Positions 53,770 through 63,428 are shown, numbered from the stretch's first letter. The stretch: 64,000 bases of DNA from Streptomyces sp. NBC_00370 (GCF_036084755.1 NZ_CP107968.1:1974501-2038500), one strand, 5' to 3'. The notes: generated by a model not told the origin, from the sequence alone. Numbers and translations are program-made.

Positions 53770-54196
53770 GGCCAAGAGGGGGCTCCCGTGGTCGCGGTCT
53801 GGAGTGCGTACCGGCCGCTTCCGCGCGCCGTCCTTGCCGGAGGTGCGGGGGCTGCCGTCGCTGCGGGTTCGGGGCCCCTTTTGCGTCGCAGGGAGACCAC
53901 CGGTCCACGGGCTACCAGGGTATCAGCGACAAAGGGAGGCCGCTTCCGGCCACGCGTCGCCGCGTCTGTCCCTATCCGTACCCCTGCTCACCCCTGGCTC
54001 ACCCGTTCGGCGGCCTCATGTTGCCGGGAGCGTGGCGCGGAACTACGAGGTGCGTCGTAAGCTGCTCGGACACTCGCTGCCGAGTCAGGCCGGAAAAGGC
54101 ATCACCCCGCCCGTATTCCCGGAACAAACAGCTCGTCAACGACCCTTTTTGTCGCAGTAAGCGCCCCGCGGGGCGAACGTGGCCGTTCGACTGGAG
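53770..54196. other. Divergent intergenic region, pyrG / GH15
   Basis: About 400 bases with both promoters. GCCCCGCGGGGC near 54163-54174 is a short palindrome just before the GH15 gene. A T-run (CCCTTTTTGTCGC) precedes it near 54143-54156. Open frames in the region have no ribosome site or recognisable product. No RNA was recognised. Confidence 0.5.
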
Positions 54197-56005
54197 ATGC
54201 ACGTGGCCGGGCGCATCGAGGATTACGCACTCATCGGAGACATGCAGACCGCTGCCCTGGTCTGCCGGGACGGCACAGTCGACTGGCTGTGCCTGCCCCG
54301 CTTCGACTCGCACGCCGTCTTCGCGGCCCTTCTGGGGACCGACGAACACGGTTTCTGGCGGCTCGGGCCGGCGTATCCGGCGGGTGCCAACCCGCCGCGC
54401 GCCGCGCGCCGCCGCTACGTCGGGGACTCGCTGGTCCTGGAATCGGAATGGGACACGCCGCGCGGTTCCGTACGCGTGACGGATTTCATGCCGCCGCGTG
54501 ACGGAGCCCCGCAGGTCATCCGCATCGTGGAAGGCATAAGCGGCCGGGTGCCGATGCGCTCCACGCTGCGGATGCGCTTCAGCTACGGGCGGGTGACGCC
54601 CTGGGTGCACAAGGTCGACAACCGCACGGTGGCCGTCGCGGGACCCGACTCCGTATGGCTGGACACCGAGGCGGAGACCTACGGCAAGGACCTCACCACC
54701 TACTCCGACTTCACGGTGGCGCCGGGCGACCGGATCGCCTTCACGATCAGCTGGCAGCCCTCGCACCGCACGCCGCCCGCGCTGCCCGACCCCGAGGGCT
54801 CGCTGGAGGCGACGACCGACTTCTGGCGCGAGTGGGTCGAGCAGTGCACGTACCACGGCCCCTACCGGGAAGCCGTCGTCCGTTCGCTGATCACGCTCAA
54901 GGCGCTGACGTACGCCCCGACGGGCGGCATCGTCGCCGCGCCGACGACGTCCCTGCCGGAGGAGATCGGCGGCGTACGGAACTGGGACTACCGCTACACC
55001 TGGCTGCGGGACGCCGCGATCACGCTCTCCTCACTGCTGCGCACCGGCTACCGCGAGGAGGCGCGCGCCTGGCGCGAGTGGCTGCTGCGGGCCGTCGCGG
55101 GCGACCCGGAGAACCTGCAGATCATGTACGGCATCGCCGGCGAGCGTGAGCTGGGCGAGGCGGAGCTGGACTGGCTGCCGGGCTACGAGAGTTCGGGCCC
55201 CGTCCGGGTCGGCAACGGCGCGGCGCACCAGCTGCAGCTGGACGTGTACGGAGAGGTGACCGAGGCGCTGCATCTGGCGCACATGACGGGACTCGCCCGT
55301 AACGACTACGCATCTCTTCTCCAGCTCAAGCTGATCCGCTACCTGGAGAAGCACTGGGACCAGCCCGACGAGGGCATCTGGGAGGTGCGCGGCCCGCGCA
55401 GGCACTTCGTGCACTCCAAGGTCATGGCGTGGGTCGCCGTGGACCGGACGATCAAGCTGATCGAGTCGGGCGACGCCGACGGGCCGCTGGAGCGCTGGCG
55501 GGACCTGCGGGACGACATCCACCACGACGTGTGTGAAAAGGGTTACGACAAGGAACGCAACACCTTCACGCAGTCGTACGGCTCCAAGGAGCTGGACGCG
55601 TCCCTGCTGCTGATCCCGCAGATGGGCTTCCTGCCGCCCGACGACAAGCGCGTCATCGGCACGATCGAGGCGATCCAGCGCGAGCTGTCGACGGTGGACG
55701 GCTTCGTGATGCGCTACCCCACCGCGGGCGACGAGGCGGGCCTGGACGGTCTTGAGGGCGACGAAGGCGCCTTCCTGGCCTGTTCGTTCTGGCTGGCGGA
55801 CGATCTCGCGATGATCGGCCGGGTCGACGAGGCCCGCAAGCTCTTCGAGAAGCTGCTGACCCTGCGCAACGACCTGGGCCTGCTGGCCGAGGAGTGGGAC
55901 CCGCGCCTGCAGCGCCAGGTCGGGAACTTCCCGCAGGCCTTCAGCCATGTGCCGCTGATCGACACGGCGCTGCGGCTGACGGCTTCGGGCGCGTACGGCG
56001 GCTGA
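54197..56005 (+). CDS. Glycoside hydrolase family 15 (glucoamylase/trehalase-like)
   Basis: Cytoplasmic hydrolase of alpha-glucosides; members act as glucoamylase, glucodextranase or trehalase. 602 residues from ATG 54197. GTG 54203, with GGAG at 54193-54196 spaced 6 bases, is equally possible, as is GTG 54179. The N-terminal domain starts AGRIEDYALIGDMQTAALVCRDGTVDWLCLPRFDS. The catalytic (alpha/alpha)6 part has RNWDYRYTWLRDAA with an acidic pair, and EEWDPRLQRQVGNFPQAFSH with the second Glu. There is no signal peptide. Its exact substrate cannot be read from sequence. Confidence 0.92.
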   Translation: MHVAGRIEDYALIGDMQTAALVCRDGTVDWLCLPRFDSHAVFAALLGTDEHGFWRLGPAYPAGANPPRAARRRYVGDSLVLESEWDTPRGSVRVTDFMPPRDGAPQVIRIVEGISGRVPMRSTLRMRFSYGRVTPWVHKVDNRTVAVAGPDSVWLDTEAETYGKDLTTYSDFTVAPGDRIAFTISWQPSHRTPPALPDPEGSLEATTDFWREWVEQCTYHGPYREAVVRSLITLKALTYAPTGGIVAAPTTSLPEEIGGVRNWDYRYTWLRDAAITLSSLLRTGYREEARAWREWLLRAVAGDPENLQIMYGIAGERELGEAELDWLPGYESSGPVRVGNGAAHQLQLDVYGEVTEALHLAHMTGLARNDYASLLQLKLIRYLEKHWDQPDEGIWEVRGPRRHFVHSKVMAWVAVDRTIKLIESGDADGPLERWRDLRDDIHHDVCEKGYDKERNTFTQSYGSKELDASLLLIPQMGFLPPDDKRVIGTIEAIQRELSTVDGFVMRYPTAGDEAGLDGLEGDEGAFLACSFWLADDLAMIGRVDEARKLFEKLLTLRNDLGLLAEEWDPRLQRQVGNFPQAFSHVPLIDTALRLTASGAYGG

Positions 56006-56009
56006 GGCC

Positions 56010-56495
56010 GTGGGCGGTCCGGCGGGTGATCCGCGCGTGCACCGGATCGAGGTGCCGCGCCGGATCACGCGGGAGGCCGGGTTCGCGGCGTTCGACTACG
56101 CGTCGGCGTTCGAACTGGCCTCCTCCGGCGCCCCGTCACGCGCACCCGAGAGCTGGGCGCGGGCCGTCTTCGAGGACGCTCCCCGGCTCCTGCGGTGGGT
56201 CCTGCTGCGGGGCTGGCGTCTGGGGCTCGGGCTGCGGCTCGGGCCACGCCCTTCGCCCGGCCATGTCCTCGGCTGGGCGGTCTCGGACGCCGGGCCCGAC
56301 ACGGTCACCCTGGGGGCGCGCTCGGGGCTGATCGACGCGCGCAACATCATCCTTGTCGAGGACAGCCGTGTGGTGTGGGTCACCTTGGTGCGCTTCGAGC
56401 GGCGGCCCGGTGGGCTGTTGTGGGCCGCCGCCGCGCCGGTCCACCATCTGACCGTCCCCTACCTGGTCCGGCGCGCCGCGCGGCGCGCCCGGTAG
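56010..56495 (+). CDS. DUF2867 family protein
   Basis: 161 residues from GTG 56010, only 4 bases after the GH15 stop, so probably cotranscribed. HRIEVPRRITREAGFAAFDYASAFEL, ESWARAVFEDAPRLLRWVLLRGWRLGLGL and the ending WVTLVRFERRPGGLLWAAAAPVHHLTVPYLVRRAARRA match DUF2867 proteins. No catalytic residues are known for the family. Confidence 0.8.
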   Translation: MGGPAGDPRVHRIEVPRRITREAGFAAFDYASAFELASSGAPSRAPESWARAVFEDAPRLLRWVLLRGWRLGLGLRLGPRPSPGHVLGWAVSDAGPDTVTLGARSGLIDARNIILVEDSRVVWVTLVRFERRPGGLLWAAAAPVHHLTVPYLVRRAARRAR

Positions 56496-56506
56496 CCTCC
56501 GGCCCT

Positions 56507-58150
56507 ATGGACGAACAGGGCGGAATCACCGTGCGGCGAGCGCTTGAGCTGCCGGGGTTGCGCAGTGGGCTGCCGGAGGTCGTGGCCTGCGGGGACCGGC
56601 TGGAGCGCCGGGTCCGCTGGGTGCATGCCGGCGAGGTCCCGAACATCGCGTCGCTGCTCAAGGGCGGCGAGCTGCTGCTGACCACGGGGCTCGGCCTCGG
56701 CACCCGGCCCGCCGAGCAGCGCGCCTTCGTCCACAGGCTGGCCGAGCGCGGCATCGCCGCGCTGGTGGTGGAGCTGGGGTCCAGGTTCGACCGGCTGCCC
56801 GCCGCGCTGGTGGAGGCGGCGACGGCCGCCGGGCTGCCGCTGGTGCAGCTGCGCCGCGAGGTGGCCTTCGTCTCGGTGACCGAGGAGGTGCACACCGAGA
56901 TCGTCAACGGGCACTACGCGCTGCTGCGGCAGGCCGACGAGGTGCACCGGCGGTGCACGGAGGCACTGCTCGACGGCGGCGGCGCGCCTCAGGTGCTGCG
57001 CATCCTCGCCGACTTCGCCGGCAACCCGGTCTTCCTCGAAACCGCCGACGGGCGGCTGCTGTACGCGGCGGGCGCCGGCGAGACACCGGCCGGCGCGGAG
57101 CCGCTGCGGGTCGATCCGCTCCAGGTGTGGGAGGGGCTGCGCGGCCAGCGCACGGCCCGCGCAGCGGGACCGCCCGCGGACACCGTGCTGGTGGACGTGG
57201 CGGGCGGCGGCCAGGGCGCCGGCGGCGTACGGGCCCGGCTGGTGCTGCCCGCCGTGGCAGGACCGCCGCTGCCGGTGCACCGGATGGCGGCGGAACGCGC
57301 GGCGGGGCTCCTGGCGGTCGTCCTGATGCAGGCCCGCCAGGAGGACGAGCTGGCGGCGCGCGGCCGTGGTGACTTCCTCACCGATCTCGCGGAGGGCCGC
57401 GTCGGGTACGCGGACGCCCCCGCGCAGGCGAAGGTGCTCGGTTTCCGGCCCGGCGAAGGGCCGTTGCTGCCGGTCGTGATGCGGCTGGCGGCCGAGCCCG
57501 TACCGTCCGGCAACTGGGCCGTGCTGGCCCGTGCGGTGCTGGAGGAGCTGGCGTCGGTGGGCGTGCCGGTCCTGCTCGGTGTGCGCCCGGTGGAGGGGCG
57601 GGTACCGCTGCTGCTGGGGCTGCGCCAGGAGTCGGAACGTACCGCCGTCGCCGACCGGGTCGCCGTCGCGCTGAGGGCGGGCGTGGCACGGGCCGGCCTC
57701 GAACGCGGTGGCATGCGGCCGCCGGTCGTCGTCGTGGGCGTACCCGGCGGCTGGGCGGTGGCCGGCGCGGGCCTGCGGCACGCCGGTGAGACGGCCGCCG
57801 CGGCCCAGGGCCTGCCGGACCGCCCGTGGTACGACGCCCGCCGCCTGGACATCGACCTGCTGCTGTGGCGACTGCGCGAACACCCCGACCTGGCGGCCTT
57901 CGTGGACCGCGCGATCGGCCCGCTGCGCGCCCACGACCGGTCGTCGCGCCCGGCGCTGCTGCCGACGCTGGAGACCTACCTGGCGCACGCGGGACGCAAG
58001 GCGGAGACGGCGCGCGAACTGCGCCTGAACCGGCAGACGCTGTACAACCGGCTGGCGAGGATCGCGGAACTGCTCGGCACGGACCTGGACGACCCGCAGA
58101 CGGTCCTGGCCCTGAGCCTGGCACTGAGGGCCCGCCGCCATACGCCATAG
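56507..58150 (+). CDS. PucR-family transcriptional regulator
   Basis: 547 residues from ATG 56507. The N-terminal PucR ligand domain (about 8-125: VRRALELPGLRSGLPEVVACGDRLERRVRWVHAGEV and GGELLLTTGLGLG) is followed by a GGDEF-like linker region. The C-terminal helix-turn-helix is RKAETARELRLNRQTLYNRLARIAELLG, residues about 497-525. These activators govern purine or amino-compound catabolism in some bacteria, but no such genes lie here. It follows the DUF2867 gene by 11 bases. The target is unknown. Confidence 0.92.
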   Translation: MDEQGGITVRRALELPGLRSGLPEVVACGDRLERRVRWVHAGEVPNIASLLKGGELLLTTGLGLGTRPAEQRAFVHRLAERGIAALVVELGSRFDRLPAALVEAATAAGLPLVQLRREVAFVSVTEEVHTEIVNGHYALLRQADEVHRRCTEALLDGGGAPQVLRILADFAGNPVFLETADGRLLYAAGAGETPAGAEPLRVDPLQVWEGLRGQRTARAAGPPADTVLVDVAGGGQGAGGVRARLVLPAVAGPPLPVHRMAAERAAGLLAVVLMQARQEDELAARGRGDFLTDLAEGRVGYADAPAQAKVLGFRPGEGPLLPVVMRLAAEPVPSGNWAVLARAVLEELASVGVPVLLGVRPVEGRVPLLLGLRQESERTAVADRVAVALRAGVARAGLERGGMRPPVVVVGVPGGWAVAGAGLRHAGETAAAAQGLPDRPWYDARRLDIDLLLWRLREHPDLAAFVDRAIGPLRAHDRSSRPALLPTLETYLAHAGRKAETARELRLNRQTLYNRLARIAELLGTDLDDPQTVLALSLALRARRHTP

Positions 58151-58162
58151 CCCCCGCGGTGT

Positions 58163-58558
58163 CGCCGTCCGGCGGGGGGTGCGGGTCTTGGTTGCGGTCT
58201 CGCTGTCCGGTGGCGGTGTCCGGGTCCTGCGGAGGGGGGTGTCCGGACTGCTTGTCGCATGAGCTCCTTCGCTTTACGTCCGGACACCCCCCTCCTCCGG
58301 CCCCGGCCCCCTCCCGTAGGCGGTCGCCCACACCGCCCGCGTCACCGCGGGCAAGCGGTGCCGTGCCAGCCGGGGGCTGAAGGGGGTCGTGCAGGGGTGG
58401 TGTCCGGAGCGTAGAGCGTGATTTGTGGCGCATCTCGGCGGTGGCTCCGCGTCACGGGAGTACGCGCCGTAAATCATGCAGCGCAGGACACGACCCCGGA
58501 ACGACACCCGGCACGGACAGCAACCCAGACCCGCAACCAAGAACCGCGCCGGACGGCG
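58163..58558. repeat. Nested 396-bp imperfect palindrome between convergent genes
   Basis: The ends are complementary: CGCCGTCCGGCG (58163-58174) with CGCCGGACGGCG (58547-58558), and CTTGGTTGCGG near 58188-58198 with CCGCAACCAAG near 58531-58541. Inside, a perfect 18-bp inverted repeat pairs 58231-58248 with 58278-58295 around a 29-bp loop. A second nested hairpin joins GTGTCC...GTGATTTGTGGCGC (58401-58430) with GCGCCGTAAATCA...GGACAC (58467-58491). It fills the gap between the PucR and glycosyltransferase stops. It may act as terminator or be a mobile REP-like element. Confidence 0.75.
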
Positions 58559-58563
58559 AATCG

Positions 58564-59670
58564 TCAGGCGAACGACCAGGGCTGCGTCAACTCGTCGTAG
58601 ACGCTCAGGACCTGGGCGATCGTGTCGTCCTCCGTCGGCCACGTGGCCGCCTGCGCCCGGCCCGCCAGGGCCAGTTCGTGGCGGCGCGCCGGGTCGGCCA
58701 GCAGGCGCAGCACCGCGCGGGAGAGCGCCGCCGCGTTTCCGTACGGGACGAGTTCCGCTGCCTCGCCCACGAGTTCGGGCACCCCGCCGACCGCCGTGGC
58801 GACCAGCGGCACCCCCAGCCGCAGCGCCTCTTGGGCGAGGACGGACCGTGCCTCCCAGCGGCTGGGCAGTACGGCCACGTCGGCGACGGCGAGCAGGTCG
58901 CTGATGTCGTCGCGCCTGCCGATCAGCTGGACCGGCAACTCGTCGTCCTCGATGCGCTGTTGCAGCTTGGCGCGCTCCCGGCCCTCGCCCGCCACCACGA
59001 GCAGCGGCGCCGGGTCGAGCGCGCCCCAGGTGGTGGTCGCGTCCAGCAGGACGTCATAGCCGTGGTGCGGCACGAGACTTCCGACCGCCATCACCAACGG
59101 GCGCTCCACCGCGCCCAGTTCGGCGCGCGCCTTGCTCTCGGGACGTTCCGGGCTCTCGGCTCCCGCCGCGCCGGTCCGGGGCGCGGGCACGGCCAGCGGG
59201 GCGAGCCGGGCGTCGCGGGCTCCGCGTTCCCGCGCGCGGTCGACCAGGCCCGACGAGGTGCCCAGCACAACGGCCGCGGCCCGTACGGCTCTTCGCTCCA
59301 GCAGCCGCAGCACCTGGCCGCGCGCCCCCTCGTCGAGGGCGCGGGTGTGCCAGGTCACCACGAGCGGCACTCGCCGGCCGCCGAGGGCGAGGGCGGTCCG
59401 TACGGCGGCGTGCAGTCCGTGCGCGTGCACCACGTCGGCGCCGACACAGGCCGCCCGCAGCGCGGCGACCGACGCCGGGTCACCGCGGCGCGGCACGGGG
59501 ATGTGCCGCGCTCCGGCGCCCCGGAAGTCGTAGGCGTCGTCCAGTTCGGCGGGGGCACACACCGTCACGCGCACGCCCCGGGCGACGAGTCCCGCCGTCA
59601 GCGACCGGACGTGCGCGCTGCTGCCCGCACTGCCTCCGCCCAGCACCTGGACCGTACGCAGTTGTGTCAC
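58564..59670 (-). CDS. Glycosyltransferase family 4
   Basis: Transfers a sugar from a nucleotide donor to an unknown acceptor. 368 residues from GTG 59670. GT-B fold: N-terminal VQVLGGGSAGSSAHVRSLTAGLVARGVRVTVCAP, a middle DVVHAHGLHAAV, and the C-terminal donor domain with VMAVGSLVPHHGYDVLL and LPSRWEARSVLAQEALRLGVPLVATAVGGVPELVG, where the E-x7-E pattern is kept. 166 bp upstream is recN. No other cell-wall or polysaccharide genes are near. Confidence 0.92.
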   Translation of the reverse strand: MTQLRTVQVLGGGSAGSSAHVRSLTAGLVARGVRVTVCAPAELDDAYDFRGAGARHIPVPRRGDPASVAALRAACVGADVVHAHGLHAAVRTALALGGRRVPLVVTWHTRALDEGARGQVLRLLERRAVRAAAVVLGTSSGLVDRARERGARDARLAPLAVPAPRTGAAGAESPERPESKARAELGAVERPLVMAVGSLVPHHGYDVLLDATTTWGALDPAPLLVVAGEGRERAKLQQRIEDDELPVQLIGRRDDISDLLAVADVAVLPSRWEARSVLAQEALRLGVPLVATAVGGVPELVGEAAELVPYGNAAALSRAVLRLLADPARRHELALAGRAQAATWPTEDDTIAQVLSVYDELTQPWSFA

Positions 59671-59836
59671 GTGGCCAAGGCTCCTGGATCGGGGGCGGGG
59701 TGCTGCCGCCGCAGCGGGTCTGCCGTCAAGGATGCCAGTCCGTACGCACGTTCCGGCACCGAGGAGGTGGCGTTCTTGCGTCCGCCAGCGCGATATCGGC
59801 CCGTTGAATCACTCACCCGGGTGAAGGTTCCGTAGA

Positions 59837-61588
59837 TTACGCGTCGGCGCGTGCCGTCGCCAGGAGTTCTTCCGCGTGGGCCCGCGCCGTCTCGGAGTCC
59901 TCCTGGCCCGCCAGCATCCGGGACAGCTCCCGCACCCGGTCCTCGCCCTCCAGGACGGTCACGCCCGAACGCGTCACCGAACCGTCGTTGGTCTTCTCCA
60001 CCAGCAACTGCCGGTCGGCGAAGGCGGCGACCTGCGGCAGGTGCGTCACGACCACCACCTGCGCCGACTTGGCGAGCTTCGCCAGCCTGCGGCCCACCTC
60101 GACGGCGGCCTTGCCGCCGACGCCCGCGTCGACCTCGTCGAAGAGATACGTCGGCACCGGGTCGGACCCCGCGAAGACCACCTCGACGGCGAGCATCACG
60201 CGCGACAGCTCACCGCCCGAAGCGCCCTTGGCGATCGGCCGGGGCTGGGCGCCCGGGTGCGGTGCGAGGAGCAGTTCGACCTCGTCCACGCCGTGCGTGC
60301 CGTACGTGACGGCGCGCCCGCCGACCTCGATGCCGGACGTCTCGTCCGCCGCCTCGGTCTGCCGGATGTCGAAGGAGACCCGGGCGTGCGGCATGGCCAG
60401 CGACGCCAGTTCCGTGGTGACCGCTTCGGCGAAGCGGTCAGCCGCCTCCGTACGGGCGTCGGTGAGTGCCTGGGCGAGCCCGGACAGTTCGGCACGCAGC
60501 GCGTCACGCTCGACGGTCAGCTCGCCGATCCGGTCGTCGTCGCCCTCCAGCTCGGTCAGCCGGGCGGCGCTCTCCTGCGACCAGGCCAGCACGGTCGCGA
60601 TGTCCTGGCCGTACTTGCGGGTCAGCGCGGTCAGCGCGGCACGGCGCTCCTCCACGGCGCCGAGCCGCAGCGGGTCGGCGTCGAGGTTGTCGGCGTAGCT
60701 GGCGAGTTCACCGGCGACGTCCGAGAGCAGGATCGAGATCTCGCCCATCCGCTCCGCGAGCCCGGCGAGCGCCGGGTCGTGGGAGCGTACGGCCTCCAGC
60801 GCGCGGCCGGCGCCGCCCACCAGCGTGGTGGCGTCCACGCCCTCCGGGTCCTCGGGGTCGCCGGCGAGCGCGCCGTGCGCGAGGGCCGCGGCCGACGCCA
60901 GCGCCTCCGCATTGCCGAGCCGCTCGGCCTCGGCGGCGAGTTCGACGTCCTCCCCCGGCAGCGGTTCGACGGCGGCGATCTCGTTGAGGCCGAAGCGCAG
61001 CAGGTCGGCCTCCTGGGCGCGCTCCCTGGCGCGGGTCGTCAGCTCGTCGAGTTCGGCGACGACGGCCCGCAGCCTGCGGTAGGCGGCCAAGTACTTCGCG
61101 TGCGGTCCGGTGACGGCGTCGCCCGCGTACCGGTCGAGGGCCTGGCGCTGCCGGGCGGGCCGCAGCAGGCCCTGCTGGTCGGTCTGGCCGTGTACGGCGA
61201 CGAGGTCGTCCGCCAGCTCCGCCAGCATGCCGACGGGCACGGAGCGGCCGCCCAGGTGCGCGCGTGAGCGCCCCTCGGCCGAGACGGTCCTGCTGACGAG
61301 CAGCGCGCCGTCCTCCAGCTCGGCCCCCGCCTCCTCGGCGCGCAGCGCGGCGGCCGATCCGGCGGCCAGCGTGATCCGCCCCTCGACGACCGCCGCCTTC
61401 GCGCCGATCCGTACGAGCGTGGGATCGGCGCGTCCGCCGAGCAGCAGCCCGAGGCTGGTGACGACCATGGTCTTGCCGGCGCCCGTCTCACCGGTCACCG
61501 CTGTGAAGCCGGGTGACAGCTCCACCACAGCGTCGTCGATGACTCCGAGCGACCGTATCCGCATCTCCTCCAACACGGTCATGACCAT
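59837..61588 (-). CDS. recN: DNA repair protein RecN
   Basis: SMC-like ATPase of double-strand break repair. 583 residues from ATG 61588 (an ATG at 61582 is also possible). MRIRSLGVIDDAVVELSPGFTAVTGETGAGKTMVV contains Walker A near residues 35-42. A coiled-coil middle follows, then GASGGELSRVMLAVEVVFAG as ABC signature and TYLFDEVDAGVGGKAAVEVG as Walker B. THLPQVAAFADRQLLVEK is the family end motif. No LexA-like box was seen upstream. It heads towards nadK and tlyA, which lie upstream on the same strand. Confidence 0.96.
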   Translation of the reverse strand: MVMTVLEEMRIRSLGVIDDAVVELSPGFTAVTGETGAGKTMVVTSLGLLLGGRADPTLVRIGAKAAVVEGRITLAAGSAAALRAEEAGAELEDGALLVSRTVSAEGRSRAHLGGRSVPVGMLAELADDLVAVHGQTDQQGLLRPARQRQALDRYAGDAVTGPHAKYLAAYRRLRAVVAELDELTTRARERAQEADLLRFGLNEIAAVEPLPGEDVELAAEAERLGNAEALASAAALAHGALAGDPEDPEGVDATTLVGGAGRALEAVRSHDPALAGLAERMGEISILLSDVAGELASYADNLDADPLRLGAVEERRAALTALTRKYGQDIATVLAWSQESAARLTELEGDDDRIGELTVERDALRAELSGLAQALTDARTEAADRFAEAVTTELASLAMPHARVSFDIRQTEAADETSGIEVGGRAVTYGTHGVDEVELLLAPHPGAQPRPIAKGASGGELSRVMLAVEVVFAGSDPVPTYLFDEVDAGVGGKAAVEVGRRLAKLAKSAQVVVVTHLPQVAAFADRQLLVEKTNDGSVTRSGVTVLEGEDRVRELSRMLAGQEDSETARAHAEELLATARADA

Positions 61589-61700
61589 ACGAGGTCCGAG
61601 CCCCCCTGTGCGACGGACCCCACCCCCCGATCGACCGGGCACCCGCGCCACCGCACCGGGCGTACCGGCTCCGACCTGCGGGAGCGGCGCCCGCCCGGGG

Positions 61701-62609
61701 TCAGTTCGGGGCTCCGCGCCAGCCGGAAACCGGCAGTGCGAACTTGGCCACCAGCCGGTCGGTGAAGGACGCGTGGTGCAGCCGCGCCAGCCGTACGGGG
61801 ACGGCTCCGCGCCGTACCTCGACCCGGGCCCCCGGCGGCAGCTCGACCGTTCTGCGCCCGTCGCACCACAGGACGCCCTGCGGGGTGTCCTGCTGCACCT
61901 CCACGGCGAGCACCGTCGTCGGGGAGGTGACCAGCGGCTTCGCGAACAGGGCGTGGGCGCTGATCGGGACCATCAGCAGCGCCTCGACGTCGGGCCAGAC
62001 GACCGGACCGCCCGCCGAGAACGCGTACGCCGTCGACCCGGTGGGGGTGGCGCAGACGATGCCGTCGCAGCCGAAGCCGGTGACGGGGCGGCCGTCGATC
62101 TCCAGGACGACCTCCAGCATCCGCTCGGGGGACACCTTCTGCACGGCCGCCTCGTTGAGCGCCCAGTCCCGGTGCACGACGGCGCCGTTGACGCGTACGA
62201 CGACGTCGATCGTCATCCGCTCCTCGACCTCGTAGGCGCGCGTGACGACGCGGTACACGACCCGGTCCAGGTCGTCGCGCTCGGCCTCGGCGAGAAACCC
62301 GACCCTGCCGAGGTTGACCCCCAGCATCGGGACACCCGAAGCGCGGGCGAAGGCGGCGCCGCGCAGCAGCGTCCCGTCGCCGCCGAGCACGATCAGCAGC
62401 TCGCAGCCGTCCAGTGCCTCGGGGGTCGCGTCGGGGACCGTCTCCACGACGGAGCCCGACAGCGGCAGATCGGCCGCCTCGGCCTCCAGGACACGCACGC
62501 GCAGCCCGTTGCGCACCAGCCCGTTGACGACCCGCTCGGCACTGCGGATCGCCGCGGGTCTTCCGGTGTGGGCCAGCAGGAATACGGTGCGGTCTGCGTT
62601 CACGGTCAA
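61701..62609 (-). CDS. nadK: NAD kinase
   Basis: Phosphorylates NAD to NADP. 302 residues. A TTG start at 62609 is preferred: it overlaps the tlyA stop by 4 nt (TTGA) and lies 7 bases after GGAGGG. The GTG at 62603 is 13 bases away. The GGDGTLLRG motif near residue 76 holds the catalytic Asp, and NEAAVQK with GDGIVCATPTGSTAYAFSAGGP (here CDGIVCATPTGSTAYAFSAGG) are family signatures. Probably cotranscribed with tlyA. Confidence 0.96.
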   Translation of the reverse strand: MTVNADRTVFLLAHTGRPAAIRSAERVVNGLVRNGLRVRVLEAEAADLPLSGSVVETVPDATPEALDGCELLIVLGGDGTLLRGAAFARASGVPMLGVNLGRVGFLAEAERDDLDRVVYRVVTRAYEVEERMTIDVVVRVNGAVVHRDWALNEAAVQKVSPERMLEVVLEIDGRPVTGFGCDGIVCATPTGSTAYAFSAGGPVVWPDVEALLMVPISAHALFAKPLVTSPTTVLAVEVQQDTPQGVLWCDGRRTVELPPGARVEVRRGAVPVRLARLHHASFTDRLVAKFALPVSGWRGAPN

Positions 62610-63421
62610 CGGGGTCCCTCCGCCACTGCACGGTCGACGTCCGCCGGATCGAGTGCGGGCGCTCCGGCGCTGAGCCACAGGAAGTATTCGACGTTCCCCG
62701 AGGGGCCGGGCAGCGGGCTCGCCGTGACCCCCCGTACGCCGAGGCCGAGTTCGGCGGCCTTCCCCGCCACGTTCTTCACGGTCGAGGCACGCAGTTCGGG
62801 GCTGCGTACGACACCGCCGCTGCCGAGGCGCTCCTTGCCCACCTCGAACTGCGGTTTGACCATCAGCACCAGATCGGCCTCGTCGGCCGCGCAGCGCACC
62901 AGCGCGGGCAGCACGAGGCCGAGCGGGATGAACGACAGATCCCCCACGATTACCTCCACAGGCACTCCCCCGATCAGGTCGAGCGTCAACTCGCGTACGT
63001 TCGTACGGTCCTTGACGGTCACCCGTTCATCGCTCCGCAGCGACCAGGCGAGTTGTCCGTATCCGACGTCCACGGCGACGACGTGTCCGACGCCGGCCCG
63101 CAGCAGTACGTCGGTGAAGCCGCCCGTGGAAGCGCCGGCGTCGAGGGCGCGCCTGCCGCGTACGGCGAGGCCGAGCGGCTCGAAGGCCGCGAGGGCGCCG
63201 GCGAGTTTGTGGCCGCCGCGTGAGACGTAGTCGGGATCGCCGTCGTCCTCGGTGACGACGACGGCCGCGCTGGTCTCGACCTGGGTCGCGGGTTTGGTGG
63301 CCGTGTTGCCGCCGACGGTGACCCGGCCCGCGGCGATCAGCTGGCTCGCGTGCTCGCGTGAGCGGGCGAGGTTGCGGCGTACCAGCTCGGCATCGAGACG
63401 GCGGCGTGCCAGTCCTGCCAC
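62606..63421 (-). CDS. tlyA: TlyA-family rRNA (cytidine-2'-O)-methyltransferase
   Basis: 271 residues from GTG 63421. An S4 RNA-binding domain (about 1-60: RRLDAELVRRNLARSREHASQLIAAGRVTVGG) precedes a FtsJ-like methyltransferase. SRGGHKLAGALAAF carries the first catalytic Lys, ALDAGASTGGFTDVLLRAGVGHVVAVDVGYGQLA is motif I, and VLMVKPQFEVGKE has the second Lys. In mycobacteria TlyA methylates 16S and 23S rRNA and its loss gives capreomycin resistance. It overlaps nadK downstream. Confidence 0.95.
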   Translation of the reverse strand: MAGLARRRLDAELVRRNLARSREHASQLIAAGRVTVGGNTATKPATQVETSAAVVVTEDDGDPDYVSRGGHKLAGALAAFEPLGLAVRGRRALDAGASTGGFTDVLLRAGVGHVVAVDVGYGQLAWSLRSDERVTVKDRTNVRELTLDLIGGVPVEVIVGDLSFIPLGLVLPALVRCAADEADLVLMVKPQFEVGKERLGSGGVVRSPELRASTVKNVAGKAAELGLGVRGVTASPLPGPSGNVEYFLWLSAGAPALDPADVDRAVAEGPR

Positions 63422-63428
63422 GTTCGGT

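Noticed and set aside
58274..58642. Possible small protein on the minus strand inside the 396-bp palindrome
   Set aside because: The frame is made by the repeat itself, runs into the glycosyltransferase 3' end, and has no ribosome site.
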